From the NCBI RefSeq assembly GCF_900110245.1, contig NZ_FOCZ01000005.1:496001-560000 (forward strand): a stretch of DNA of 64,000 nt. The letters are read 5' to 3'. Below the pieces are notes generated by a model, which worked only from the letters and a program-made list of their open reading frames with translations, had not been told where the DNA came from and made no database searches. How positions within the stretch are numbered: the stretch's first letter is position 1; each line of letters opens with the position of its first letter. The stretch is from Niastella yeongjuensis. Lineage in GTDB: Bacteria > Bacteroidota > Bacteroidia > Chitinophagales > Chitinophagaceae. Positions 34,384 to 43,116 of this stretch are shown here, piece after piece. The position numbers and the translations under genes were made by a program.

Positions 34384-34502
34384 TAACCTTTGAACTTTCA
34401 ACTTTATACTTTCAACTTTATACTTTCAACTTTATACTTTCAACTTTATACTTTCAACTTTATACTTTCAACTTTAAACTTTTAACTTTTAACTTAAAAC
34501 TT
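34384..34502. repeat. Long heptad array overlapping the MFS gene 2 stop
   Basis: About 17 units alternating TCAACTT and TATACTT, then TAAACTT-type units. It is complementary in type to the array at 33786-33837, so it forms an inverted pair around the four-helix-bundle gene. Its right end contains the stop codon of the minus-strand MFS gene (34494). Confidence 0.9.
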
Positions 34503-35648
34503 CGTCTTCGAAGAAATAATGGTCGTTGTGAAACCCAAAACAGCTATCAAAGCAAACGAAACTCTTAAACTGGCTGCTTGTGAAATAAACCCAATCATTG
34601 GCGGACCGGCTAAAAAACCTAAATAACCAATAGTAGATACAGCCGCTAAAGCAACACCAGGGGAAAAGACAGTAGATTTACCCGCAACACCGTACACAAG
34701 AGGTACTACAGAAGATACACCAATCCCAACCAGCATAAAACCCAGGGTAGCGGTTACCAGTGTGGGAAATGCAATAGCAATCGCCAATCCGGTGGCAATA
34801 ACCAATCCGCTTATCTGCAACATGCGCAAGGTGCCTAGCCGGGTAACCAGTTTATCACCGGCAAAACGTCCGCCGGCCATGGTACACATAAAGGCGGTAT
34901 AGCCGAGGGGGATCAATCCTTTTGACACCGCTACTACTTTTTGAAAATATACACCGCTCCAGTCGAACATGGCACCTTCACAAACCATACAACACATGGC
35001 AATAAGACCCAGTTTTAATAAAGTAGCATCGGGTTTGGCAAATAAGGGGCGGTCGTCATCGGCGTTGATATCCTGCCGTAGGGAGTTGCGATACAACAGC
35101 GCGATCATTAAAAAGGCGGCGCAGGCAACTATGCAAAAATGAACGAAGGGAGTTAAATGAAAATTGATCATGAGGGTTCCAATGGAGGCACCGGTAAAAC
35201 CGGCCAGGCTCCAGATACCATGAAAAGAGGCCATAATGGAACGGCCATACAATACTTCCAGACTAACCGCCTGGGTATTTACGGCGATATTGAACAGGTT
35301 ACCCATTAGTCCGAAAGCAAATAAAGCCACCACCAGCTGCCAGGTTTGTTGAACCAGGCCAATATTGACTAAAATAAGCGGATACAACACGGCTGCCAGC
35401 AAAACCATTTTCCGGCTGCCAAAATGATGTACCAGCCAGCCCGAAAAAGGCAGCGACACCATCAGCCCAACGGGCAGGGCAAATAAAACGGCCCCCAGGC
35501 CGCCATCACTTAACTGAAGGTGTTGTTTTATATCGGGAATGCGGGAGGCCCAACTGGCGAAACATAAACCTGCAATAAAGAAAAACGCTCCTATCGATAA
35601 CCGGGCCGCTCTTTTTGAAACCAACGGCTGCACCAACATACTTTCCAT
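34494..35648 (-). CDS. MFS transporter (YbjJ/FucP-like group)
   Basis: 384 residues with 12 hydrophobic segments. The N-terminal region ASWASRIPDIKQHLQLSDGGLGAVLF resembles YbjJ-type permeases. The loop LVHHFGSRKMVLLAAV is the MFS TM2-3 motif. The substrate is unknown; FucP relatives import sugars. A start at codon 4 (35639) is an alternative. A -7 element lies 5 nt upstream of the ATG at 35648, so the mRNA would be leaderless. Confidence 0.85.
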   Translation of the reverse strand: MESMLVQPLVSKRAARLSIGAFFFIAGLCFASWASRIPDIKQHLQLSDGGLGAVLFALPVGLMVSLPFSGWLVHHFGSRKMVLLAAVLYPLILVNIGLVQQTWQLVVALFAFGLMGNLFNIAVNTQAVSLEVLYGRSIMASFHGIWSLAGFTGASIGTLMINFHLTPFVHFCIVACAAFLMIALLYRNSLRQDINADDDRPLFAKPDATLLKLGLIAMCCMVCEGAMFDWSGVYFQKVVAVSKGLIPLGYTAFMCTMAGGRFAGDKLVTRLGTLRMLQISGLVIATGLAIAIAFPTLVTATLGFMLVGIGVSSVVPLVYGVAGKSTVFSPGVALAAVSTIGYLGFLAGPPMIGFISQAASLRVSFALIAVLGFTTTIISSKTKF

Positions 35649-35653
35649 GGCGC

Positions 35654-35682
35654 CAAAATTACTGGAGGTATTTCATCACAAA
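35654..35682 (-). promoter_or_regulatory. Promoter of MFS gene 2
   Basis: On the minus strand TTTG (complement at 35679-35682), a 17-nt spacer and TAATTTTG (35654-35661) form a consensus pair. Only 5 nt separate the -7 element from the ATG at 35648. Confidence 0.5.
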
Positions 35683-36034
35683 AACATTTTTGCATCAATT
35701 TCTTTAAAATACACAACCCATTGGCAACAATCATCGTATTTATATCAGATTGTGTTAGCGTAAAAAAGATAGATAGGACTTCGAATCAAAGGAAAAACGC
35801 AATAGATAAGATTTATAACCGTTAATGCAGTCTGATTAAGATATTTCTTTAAATTTACAGAACGGGTTTCCACTTAGATCACGTTCTTTTTTGGCTCAGT
35901 GACTTTCCAACCAATACATCAGAACACATTCAACTCTCTGGCTAGTAGCAATTAATCCCTTCCAAACCAGGTTTGTTTTCCTGACTTGTCACGGAAACAA
36001 TGTGTTTTATTGACGTTTTAATACTTCAAACTTT
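35683..36034. other. Intergenic stretch before the histidine kinase
   Basis: About 350 nt of AT-rich sequence between divergent genes. I see no ORF, hairpin or clear TAnnTTTG box for the plus-strand gene. It presumably contains that promoter. Confidence 0.5.
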
Positions 36035-37876
36035 ATGCAAACCTCATCTGTTTCGCATAGCGATACCACTATGCAGGCAACGATTGGCCCTAATCGGAAT
36101 GCCACAGCTGCTGCCATTTTGAATGGTGTAATTGAAAATACCGAAGGCTTTACCTGGATCATCGATAAAAGCCTTCAATACATTGTTTGCAATCCACACC
36201 TTCGCCATACGGTAAAACAATTGTGTGGTAAAGAGATCTTGCCCGGCTCCGCCGTCATCGATTGCCTTGGCCTGCTGGATCCTACCCAACACCTGCCCTG
36301 GCCGGCTATCTACCAGGAAGCCTTTAATGGTACAGCCCAACGATTTGCCCACCAGTTATCCATTCAACAGGAAACGGTTTTCTTCGATATTACGGTTACC
36401 CCGGTACGGGAAGACAATAAGATCATCGCCCTCTCCTGCTCGGCCCGGGATATTACCGAACGTAAAAAAGCCGAGGAAGGACTGCGCCAAAGTGAATTGA
36501 AATTCAGATCACTTATAGAAAACAGCACCGACATCATCGTTATGGCCAACGAGGAAGGGAATATCTTTTACGGTTCCCCTTCCGGCAAAACCGTGTTCGG
36601 GTACGAAGAAGCCGATTACATGGGCCGGCATGTATGTTCGTTTATACATCCCGATTATTTACCTACCATGGGCAATCTGCTGCAAAGCCTGATAGCACAT
36701 CCCGATGAGCTGTACACGATCGACCTTAAGGTGTTCGACAAACAGGGTAACGAACGCTGGGTACAGGGACTGGCATCGAACATGCTGCAAAGACCCGGCA
36801 TCAATGCATTGGTTGGAAACTTCAGGGATATTACCGAAAGAAAAAAAGCAGAAGAGTTAGTAAAGGAATCGGAAGACCTGTATAAGAACCTGTTTTATAA
36901 AAGCCCCCTCCCCATTGGTGTTTGCGATGCCGCAACCATGCAGTTCCTGGAAGTGAATGAAGCTACCATGCAGTTATATGGTTATTCGCGGGAAGAGTTT
37001 ATGCAAATGAACGGCAACGCCATTGTATCACCCGAAGAACAGGAATTGCAATACGCGCTGCCAAAAGTGGAAAGTATTAACCGGCCTTCCATCTTACGCA
37101 AACACATTAAAAAGAACGGAGACATCATTTTTGTTGAAGTATGGGCGCATGCCATTAATTATAAAGGCAGGAATGCGTGGCTGATCCTGGGCAATGATAT
37201 AACGGAAAAGATCCAGCTGCAAAACCAGCTGGTTGAAAAAGAAATTCAGCGGCAACAGGAAGTAGCCAAAGCAGTGATAGACGCACAGGAAAAAGAACGG
37301 GCCATGTTAGGCCGGGAATTGCACGACAACATCAGCCAGATGCTCACAACCGCAAGGCTGTACCTCAACTGCGCAAAAGACACACCCGCATTACAGGATG
37401 ACATGATCAACCGCAGCCGGAACACCATCAGCGAAGCTATTGAAGAAATAAGGCGGTTATCAAAATCGATGATTGAAACATTTAATGAAGCAGTGGGACT
37501 GGAATTCTCTTTAAATGACCTTATTGATAAAATCCGGTTGGCGCAGCCATTTACCATCTCCCTGTACTTTGCTGTGCCCGATGAACCGCTGCTCGATCAC
37601 AAACTGAAAATGACCATTTTCCGCATTGTACAGGAACAATTGAACAACACCATTAAATATGCCAGCGCTACCGAAGTGCAGGTGGCTATTGTTCAAAAGA
37701 ACAGGCAGCTGCTGATCACCATTGCCGATGATGGCAAAGGGTTCAACACCAACCAAAAAAGCAAAGGCATCGGCATCACTAATATTATAAGCCGGGCAGA
37801 ATTATTTAATGGCCGTGTTAAAATTGAATCATCACCCGGCAAAGGCTGCCGAATGCAGGTAAGTTTTACTATTTGA
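36035..37876 (+). CDS. Cytosolic PAS-domain histidine kinase (HisKA_3 type)
   Basis: 613 residues with no membrane segment. Three PAS domains sit at about 25-150, 155-280 and 285-410; the first two end with DITERKKAEE. The histidine-phosphorylation box is RELHDNISQML, in the HisKA_3 style used by NarX-like kinases, and the ATPase domain shows IADDGKGFNTNQKSKGIGI and SSPGKGCRMQV. Such kinases usually phosphorylate a LuxR/NarL-type response regulator, but none is adjacent, so this is an orphan kinase. PAS domains may bind haem, flavin or small molecules. Confidence 0.92.
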   Translation: MQTSSVSHSDTTMQATIGPNRNATAAAILNGVIENTEGFTWIIDKSLQYIVCNPHLRHTVKQLCGKEILPGSAVIDCLGLLDPTQHLPWPAIYQEAFNGTAQRFAHQLSIQQETVFFDITVTPVREDNKIIALSCSARDITERKKAEEGLRQSELKFRSLIENSTDIIVMANEEGNIFYGSPSGKTVFGYEEADYMGRHVCSFIHPDYLPTMGNLLQSLIAHPDELYTIDLKVFDKQGNERWVQGLASNMLQRPGINALVGNFRDITERKKAEELVKESEDLYKNLFYKSPLPIGVCDAATMQFLEVNEATMQLYGYSREEFMQMNGNAIVSPEEQELQYALPKVESINRPSILRKHIKKNGDIIFVEVWAHAINYKGRNAWLILGNDITEKIQLQNQLVEKEIQRQQEVAKAVIDAQEKERAMLGRELHDNISQMLTTARLYLNCAKDTPALQDDMINRSRNTISEAIEEIRRLSKSMIETFNEAVGLEFSLNDLIDKIRLAQPFTISLYFAVPDEPLLDHKLKMTIFRIVQEQLNNTIKYASATEVQVAIVQKNRQLLITIADDGKGFNTNQKSKGIGITNIISRAELFNGRVKIESSPGKGCRMQVSFTI

Positions 37877-37932
37877 TACTGAGTGTTCTGGGCGCAACTG
37901 AAAGATAATATAACATAGTGTTTTGTTGTTTT

Positions 37933-37978
37933 ACACCGCAAAACGAGGCTGATGCCTTATTTTTGCGGTGTTTTTTTT
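37933..37978 (+). terminator. Terminator of the histidine kinase gene
   Basis: ACACCGCAAAA pairs with TTTTGCGGTGT around a 17-nt loop, followed by 8 T. Confidence 0.87.
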
Positions 37979-38002
37979 ATTTAAATGCACAGGGAGATTC
38001 TT

Positions 38003-38668
38003 ATGGATAAGGCTTTTTTGTTCGACTTGAACGGTACCATGATCGATGATATGCAGTTTCACTTAAAAGCATGGTATCATATTTTGAATGATGATCTGGG
38101 CGCTAACTTAGGCTGGGAAGAAACAAAGAGCCACATGTATGGCAAAAACAGCGAGTTATTGATCCGCATCTTTGGAGAAGACCGGTTTACCACCGAAGAA
38201 ATGGACCACCTTTCCATTGAAAAAGAAAAACGCTACCAACAGGAATACAAGCCACACCTGCAACTGATCCCCGGTTTACAACAATTTCTGGAACAGGCAC
38301 ATGCCATGAACATTCCAATGGCCATCGGCTCTGCCGCCATTATGTTCAACATTGATTTCGTGTTAGACAATCTGAACATCCGTAAATATTTCAGGGCCAT
38401 TGTGAGCGCCGATGATGTAAGCATCAGCAAACCACACCCTGAAACTTATTTAAAGTGTGCAGAGGCATTAGGGGTTGATCCTGCTAATTGTCTGGTATTT
38501 GAAGATGCGCCCAAAGGCGTGGAAGCAGCGAAAAATGCCGGCATGCCTTCTGTGGTATTAACTACCATGCACGAAAAAGAGGAGTTTGCAGTTTACAACA
38601 ACATCATCCGGTATACAAAAGATTATACGCACCTGTCGCCTGCCGACCTGGTTAAATCGATGGGCTAG
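38003..38668 (+). CDS. HAD-superfamily hydrolase, beta-phosphoglucomutase-like
   Basis: 221 residues from MDKAFLFDLNGTMIDD; the frame opens at 37985, but this ATG has AGGGAG upstream. Motif I is DLNGT, with nucleophile Asp8 but Asn10 instead of the usual second Asp that acts as acid/base. The helical cap (about 15-85) and motifs II (GSAAIMFN), III (SKPHPETY) and IV (VFEDAPKGVEAA) are normal for the beta-PGM/phosphatase subclass. The substrate is unknown. It is convergent with the epimerase gene. Confidence 0.88.
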   Translation: MDKAFLFDLNGTMIDDMQFHLKAWYHILNDDLGANLGWEETKSHMYGKNSELLIRIFGEDRFTTEEMDHLSIEKEKRYQQEYKPHLQLIPGLQQFLEQAHAMNIPMAIGSAAIMFNIDFVLDNLNIRKYFRAIVSADDVSISKPHPETYLKCAEALGVDPANCLVFEDAPKGVEAAKNAGMPSVVLTTMHEKEEFAVYNNIIRYTKDYTHLSPADLVKSMG

Positions 38669-38695
38669 TAAGAGATAAGATCTGTCAGGTTCGCC

Positions 38696-39925
38696 TTACC
38701 TGTTTGAATTTTCAGCCTGTTGCCGCGCACCTGACAGGTCGATATTAATTCGCTTTATCAATTCCATACAAGCCCTTCCATTGTGGTAAGGTCCTTTCCA
38801 CAACCCTACCTTATCCTGCCCCTGCATAACGGAGTGATCTTCGTTCACGCCCCAGAACCATTCGCCGTGTTTATCATCACGAATGTATTGTTTGATGAAC
38901 GCCCACACATTATAAGCATACTGCAGGTATTCATGCTGGTCACTAATTTGCCAGGCACTGTAAAAACCTACCAGTGCTTCGGCTTGCGGCCACCAGTGTT
39001 TTTCTTTGATCAGCCTGTTCTGTGAGGTTTCGTATTCATACCACAGGCCGCCATCGGTATCGAGTCCAATGATTACCGCATCAGCCATTTTAAGCGCTTC
39101 GGCCCGCATCAGTGTTACCAGGTTTTCATCGCCAATTGTTTCAGCCGCTTCCGGCAACAGCCAGCTGGCTTCTATATCATGCCCGTAGGAAACGGTATCT
39201 GATTTTACAGTCCAGTGTTCGTCAAAAAACAAATGCAGGTGACCGGTTTGCTGGTTGATGAGGTGATCGTGAAAAGTATGCAGCAGGGCGGCGATGTGTT
39301 TTGCCAGCACCTCATCGGGATATATTCTATACAGGGCGGTATATGCTTCCAGAATATGCAAATGCGTGTTCATGGTTTTCTTTTCATTGGCATCCTTGTG
39401 GCTTAAACGCAGATCAGCCACTCCTTCCCAATGCCGGTCAAAGGCTTCAAAATAGCCACCCTGTTTATGGTCATAACTTTTTTGTTGTATCACTTCATAC
39501 AACTGAATGGCCAGGGCTTTGGCCGGTTCGTTTTTTAAGGCGCGATAATATTCACTGCAACCATACAATACAAAGGCCAGGGCATATACCTGCTTTTTTG
39601 TATCGTACGATTCGCCGTTACTGGTCACACTCCAGTAAACCCCGCCATACAACGAATCGATAAAATGCTCGCGAATGTAAGCAAATGCCCTGTCGGCCGC
39701 CGTGGCGTACCGCGGGTCCTTTGTTAAACTGTAGGCAGCGGAGAATGTCCACAAAATGCGGGCATTCAGTACGCTGCCTTTAGGTGCGTCGGGATATTTA
39801 GTATTGTTATTATCAATACGGCCGTAGAAACCACCCTGTTGTTCATCAACGGCGTGTTGCAGCCAGTAGTCGAGTATAGCAAGCAACTCGTGTTGCAATT
39901 CGTTTTTTAAAAGTTCCCCGTTCAT
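38696..39925 (-). CDS. Cellobiose/mannobiose 2-epimerase (AGE family)
   Basis: 409 residues, alpha6/alpha6 barrel. Conserved His-containing motifs are TMNTHLHILEAYTALYRI, SYGHDIEASWLLPEAA and EKHWWPQAEALVGF, all typical of cellobiose 2-epimerases. With the adjacent GH130 gene it most likely converts beta-1,4-mannobiose to mannosyl-beta-1,4-glucose. It is the last gene of the putative mannan operon, 36 nt after GH130. Its C-terminal coding end overlaps an inverted repeat (CTGTCAGGT / ACCTGACAG) that may terminate the transcript. It is cytosolic, with no signal peptide. Confidence 0.92.
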   Translation of the reverse strand: MNGELLKNELQHELLAILDYWLQHAVDEQQGGFYGRIDNNNTKYPDAPKGSVLNARILWTFSAAYSLTKDPRYATAADRAFAYIREHFIDSLYGGVYWSVTSNGESYDTKKQVYALAFVLYGCSEYYRALKNEPAKALAIQLYEVIQQKSYDHKQGGYFEAFDRHWEGVADLRLSHKDANEKKTMNTHLHILEAYTALYRIYPDEVLAKHIAALLHTFHDHLINQQTGHLHLFFDEHWTVKSDTVSYGHDIEASWLLPEAAETIGDENLVTLMRAEALKMADAVIIGLDTDGGLWYEYETSQNRLIKEKHWWPQAEALVGFYSAWQISDQHEYLQYAYNVWAFIKQYIRDDKHGEWFWGVNEDHSVMQGQDKVGLWKGPYHNGRACMELIKRINIDLSGARQQAENSNR

Positions 39926-39961
39926 GTAACGATTATACCACTTTTTTTGCTCAGCTGCGTG

Positions 39962-41149
39962 TTAAATATCCTGCTGCCGGGCCATTTTGTTATTTTCAAT
40001 CATTTTATACAGGTTGCGCACCGAGGCGGCAGACGTGTAGCCATCTGCTGGCGTGTGCATCACATAATCAACCAGCTGTTCAATAGTCGATTCCGCCACA
40101 TGCATGCGGGTATCAGACGACGCATAATAGATCAGCACCCGGCCATCGTCATCAACGATCCAGCCATTGCCAAACACTACGTTCGATACGTCCCCTACCC
40201 GCTCCTCCCCTTCAGGTGCAATAAAATACCCCCCCGGCTTGTAAATTATGCTGGTAAGATCCCGCAGATCAGTCATAAACAGGTACAGCGTGTATCGCAT
40301 ACCGGCAGCGGTGTTACGTACCCCATGCGCCAGGTGCAACCAGCCCTGATTGGTTTTTATTGGTTGAGGACCCAGGCCATTCTTTAATTCAGAAATGGTA
40401 TGGTACACTCTTTTATCAACCACCACTTCTTTATGAATAACAGCCTGTTCCATAGAATTACTTAACCCGAATCCGATGCCGCCCCCGGTGCCGGCTTCAA
40501 TAAATCCATCCTGCGGACGGGTATAAAAAGCATATTGTCCATCCACAAACTCGGGGTGCAGTACAACATTCCGTTGTTGGGGCGATGGTGTTTTCAGATC
40601 GGCCAGGCGCTCCCAGGTTACCAGGTCTTTTGTACGGGCAATGCCACATTGGGCAATAGCCGAAGACTGGTCTGCCGGTGAAGCATTGGGATCGCGCCGT
40701 TCGGTGCAAAACAAACCGTAGATCCAGCCATCTTCATGTTGCACCACGCGTATATCATAAATGTTGGTGGCCGCTATGCTTGTTTCGGGCATTAGTACGG
40801 GGTAATCCCAGAACCGGAACCCGTCGATGCCATTCTCACTTTCAGCCACTGCAAAAAATGATTTCCGGTCAGTGCCTTCTACCCGCGCTATCAGATAATA
40901 TTTCCCATTCAGCTTAATAGCGCCCGCATTGAGCACCGAATTGATCCCGATGCGTTCCATCAAAAACGGATTGGTTTCCGCGTTGAGATCATAACGCCAG
41001 AGCAGGGGCGCATGTTTGGCAGTTAGCACCGGGTGCTTATACCGGCAATAAACGCCATTTTCTTCATCTGTTTTTTCATTGGTACGGTTAATTAATTTCT
41101 CATGTGACTTTTTGAGCCATTCCAACCGCTGCAAATAATTCTTGTCCAT
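39962..41149 (-). CDS. GH130 4-O-beta-D-mannosyl-D-glucose phosphorylase
   Basis: 395 residues of the five-bladed-propeller GH130 family, subgroup 1. Key motifs are [39 protein letters not shown] (with the catalytic Asp), [18 protein letters not shown] and [20 protein letters not shown]. Such enzymes phosphorolyse mannosyl-glucose to mannose-1-phosphate and glucose. The epimerase gene beside it supplies exactly this disaccharide from mannobiose. It is cytosolic and sits 23 nt downstream of the symporter gene. Confidence 0.92.
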   Translation of the reverse strand: MDKNYLQRLEWLKKSHEKLINRTNEKTDEENGVYCRYKHPVLTAKHAPLLWRYDLNAETNPFLMERIGINSVLNAGAIKLNGKYYLIARVEGTDRKSFFAVAESENGIDGFRFWDYPVLMPETSIAATNIYDIRVVQHEDGWIYGLFCTERRDPNASPADQSSAIAQCGIARTKDLVTWERLADLKTPSPQQRNVVLHPEFVDGQYAFYTRPQDGFIEAGTGGGIGFGLSNSMEQAVIHKEVVVDKRVYHTISELKNGLGPQPIKTNQGWLHLAHGVRNTAAGMRYTLYLFMTDLRDLTSIIYKPGGYFIAPEGEERVGDVSNVVFGNGWIVDDDGRVLIYYASSDTRMHVAESTIEQLVDYVMHTPADGYTSAASVRNLYKMIENNKMARQQDI

Positions 41150-41172
41150 TGCGTTTCGATTTTAGAGTCTGT

Positions 41173-43005
41173 TTAGTTTTCCAGTTTTTCCCACCAGGTT
41201 CGTTTCAGCACCAGCACAATCACCACCAGTATGGCAACGGTGATCAGCAGGGGCAGTTTTAACCACAGTACTATGTACATAGGCAGAATGGTTAAACAAC
41301 ACTGACCAATGATCCCTAACACCACGTTGAACATATCCAGTTTGAACCGTTTGTTAGGCACAAAGGCAGGGTCTTCGTTTATAACTTTTGCCTGAATGGG
41401 TTTCCAGAAACCCCATGGTTTTACTGTTTTGTAAAATTGTTTCAATACGGTTTCTTCCGTGGGTGGGGTTAACCAGGTACCGATAAAACAACCGGCCAGC
41501 GAGATCAGGAACAATAAAGGCCAGCTGTACAAGGGCAGGGTATTTTTAAAAATATAGGGGAATACCAGCGCAGCTATAATGCCACTGGTCATGCCCCAGA
41601 AAAAACCACTGGCGTTAAACCGCCACCAATACCACTTCAACATATTGGCTGCGATATAACCGCCATATAACGCGCTCACAATCCATTGTAAAATGCTGTT
41701 CACATCTTTGGCAAAAAAGCCCAGCGTTACCCCAATGGCCACCACAACAATACCTACGAGATAATTGGCGGTTATTATTTTTTTTGTGCCGGCCTGTGGA
41801 TCAACATACTTTAAATAAATGTCGTTCACTATATAGGCCTGGGCGGCATTCAGCGTACCGGAAAATGTGCCCATAAAGGCTCCTAATAAACCGGTAAGCA
41901 CCAGGCCTAAAATTCCTGCCGGTAAAAAACTATTGATGGCAGCCGGTAATATTCTTTCAAAATCAGTCCCTGAAGCAGTACGTAAATCGAGCTGGTTATA
42001 ATACAATAAAGCCAGTACTGTAAGGCCAATGATCATCGAGTACCGCACTGGCAATAATATAATGGAAACAAAACCCGACATTTTACTGGCGTCTTTAGGC
42101 GAGCGGGTCGACAATACCTTTTGCATATCGTAGTTGGGCGCAGGCCCGGCCAGACTGGCAAAAACACCTTTAAACAACATCATCATAAAAAAGAACCCAA
42201 ATAACCCATACCCGTCTTCCATTATCTTTTTATTGGCATCCGGCACCAGGTTACTCCAGTCGAGGTTCAACTGCCAGTTAAAGAATGGATTCGTCCAGTC
42301 GTGCGGAACAGACAGCTGCGTACCGGGACTATGTAACCGCAGCATAGCTATGACTGCAATGGAAATGCAGGCAATGGTCATGATCGCATACTTGATCACA
42401 TCGCCCAGTACAATACTGTGCATACCGCCCAAAATGGAATAGAACATGGCAAACAGCGTAAACACCATTCCATACAAATGCGGTACATATTCCGGTGCTA
42501 CTGTAAAAGGTACGTAGGCTGCTACCAGGTGCCAGGGAACAAATATTTCAATGAACTTGCCCAGGCCTACAAACCCGTAAGCCAGAAAGCCGAAACAACT
42601 TAAGAGTGCAAAAGCCACCACAACATTGTGTGAGCTTTTTACACCTTTGCCGCTGGCGCCAAAACGGGTTACCAGCCATTCGGCACCGGTACTGGCATTT
42701 GACCGGCGCACCCATTTCGAAATGAACATCATCATAAATACCTGGTTAAACACCGGCCATAACCAGGGTATCCAGATCGATTTCATGCCATATACAAAAC
42801 ACAGCGTCACCATCCACATAGTACCGCTGATATCAAACATATCACTGGCATCACTCAGCCCCAACATGTACCAGGGCAGCGCCTTGCCACCGAGCAGGTA
42901 GCTTTCCTTATTTTTTCGCGCTCTTTTACGCAATACCCAGCCAATCACAATCATAGTAGCCAGGTACAGAATGACAATGCTTATGTCCAGTATTGTTAAA
43001 TTCAT
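41173..43005 (-). CDS. Sodium:solute symporter (SSS family)
   Basis: 610 residues with about 14 hydrophobic segments, an inner-membrane Na+/solute transporter. The start ILDISIVILYLATMIVIGWVL and the motif GLLGAFMGTFSGTLNAAQAYI match the family. Within this operon it presumably imports mannobiose or another oligosaccharide released by the SusCD system. The substrate is inferred only from context. Spacing to the upstream gene is 106 nt and includes a heptad array. Confidence 0.9.
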   Translation of the reverse strand: MNLTILDISIVILYLATMIVIGWVLRKRARKNKESYLLGGKALPWYMLGLSDASDMFDISGTMWMVTLCFVYGMKSIWIPWLWPVFNQVFMMMFISKWVRRSNASTGAEWLVTRFGASGKGVKSSHNVVVAFALLSCFGFLAYGFVGLGKFIEIFVPWHLVAAYVPFTVAPEYVPHLYGMVFTLFAMFYSILGGMHSIVLGDVIKYAIMTIACISIAVIAMLRLHSPGTQLSVPHDWTNPFFNWQLNLDWSNLVPDANKKIMEDGYGLFGFFFMMMLFKGVFASLAGPAPNYDMQKVLSTRSPKDASKMSGFVSIILLPVRYSMIIGLTVLALLYYNQLDLRTASGTDFERILPAAINSFLPAGILGLVLTGLLGAFMGTFSGTLNAAQAYIVNDIYLKYVDPQAGTKKIITANYLVGIVVVAIGVTLGFFAKDVNSILQWIVSALYGGYIAANMLKWYWWRFNASGFFWGMTSGIIAALVFPYIFKNTLPLYSWPLLFLISLAGCFIGTWLTPPTEETVLKQFYKTVKPWGFWKPIQAKVINEDPAFVPNKRFKLDMFNVVLGIIGQCCLTILPMYIVLWLKLPLLITVAILVVIVLVLKRTWWEKLEN

Positions 43006-43081
43006 TCTTCGAATATCGTAAATTGCCAGTCGCGAAACAGCAAATGCATTAATTTCAGGTTCCTCCTATTGGCTTTCAATT

Positions 43082-43116
43082 TTCTGCCTTCTATCCTCTG
43101 CCTTCTGCCGTCTATT
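43082..43116. repeat. Heptad array TTCTGCC type at the SGBP stop
   Basis: Five 7-nt units TTCTGCC, TTCTATC, CTCTGCC, TTCTGCC and GTCTATT. The last contains the stop of the lipoprotein gene (43112). Confidence 0.8.
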
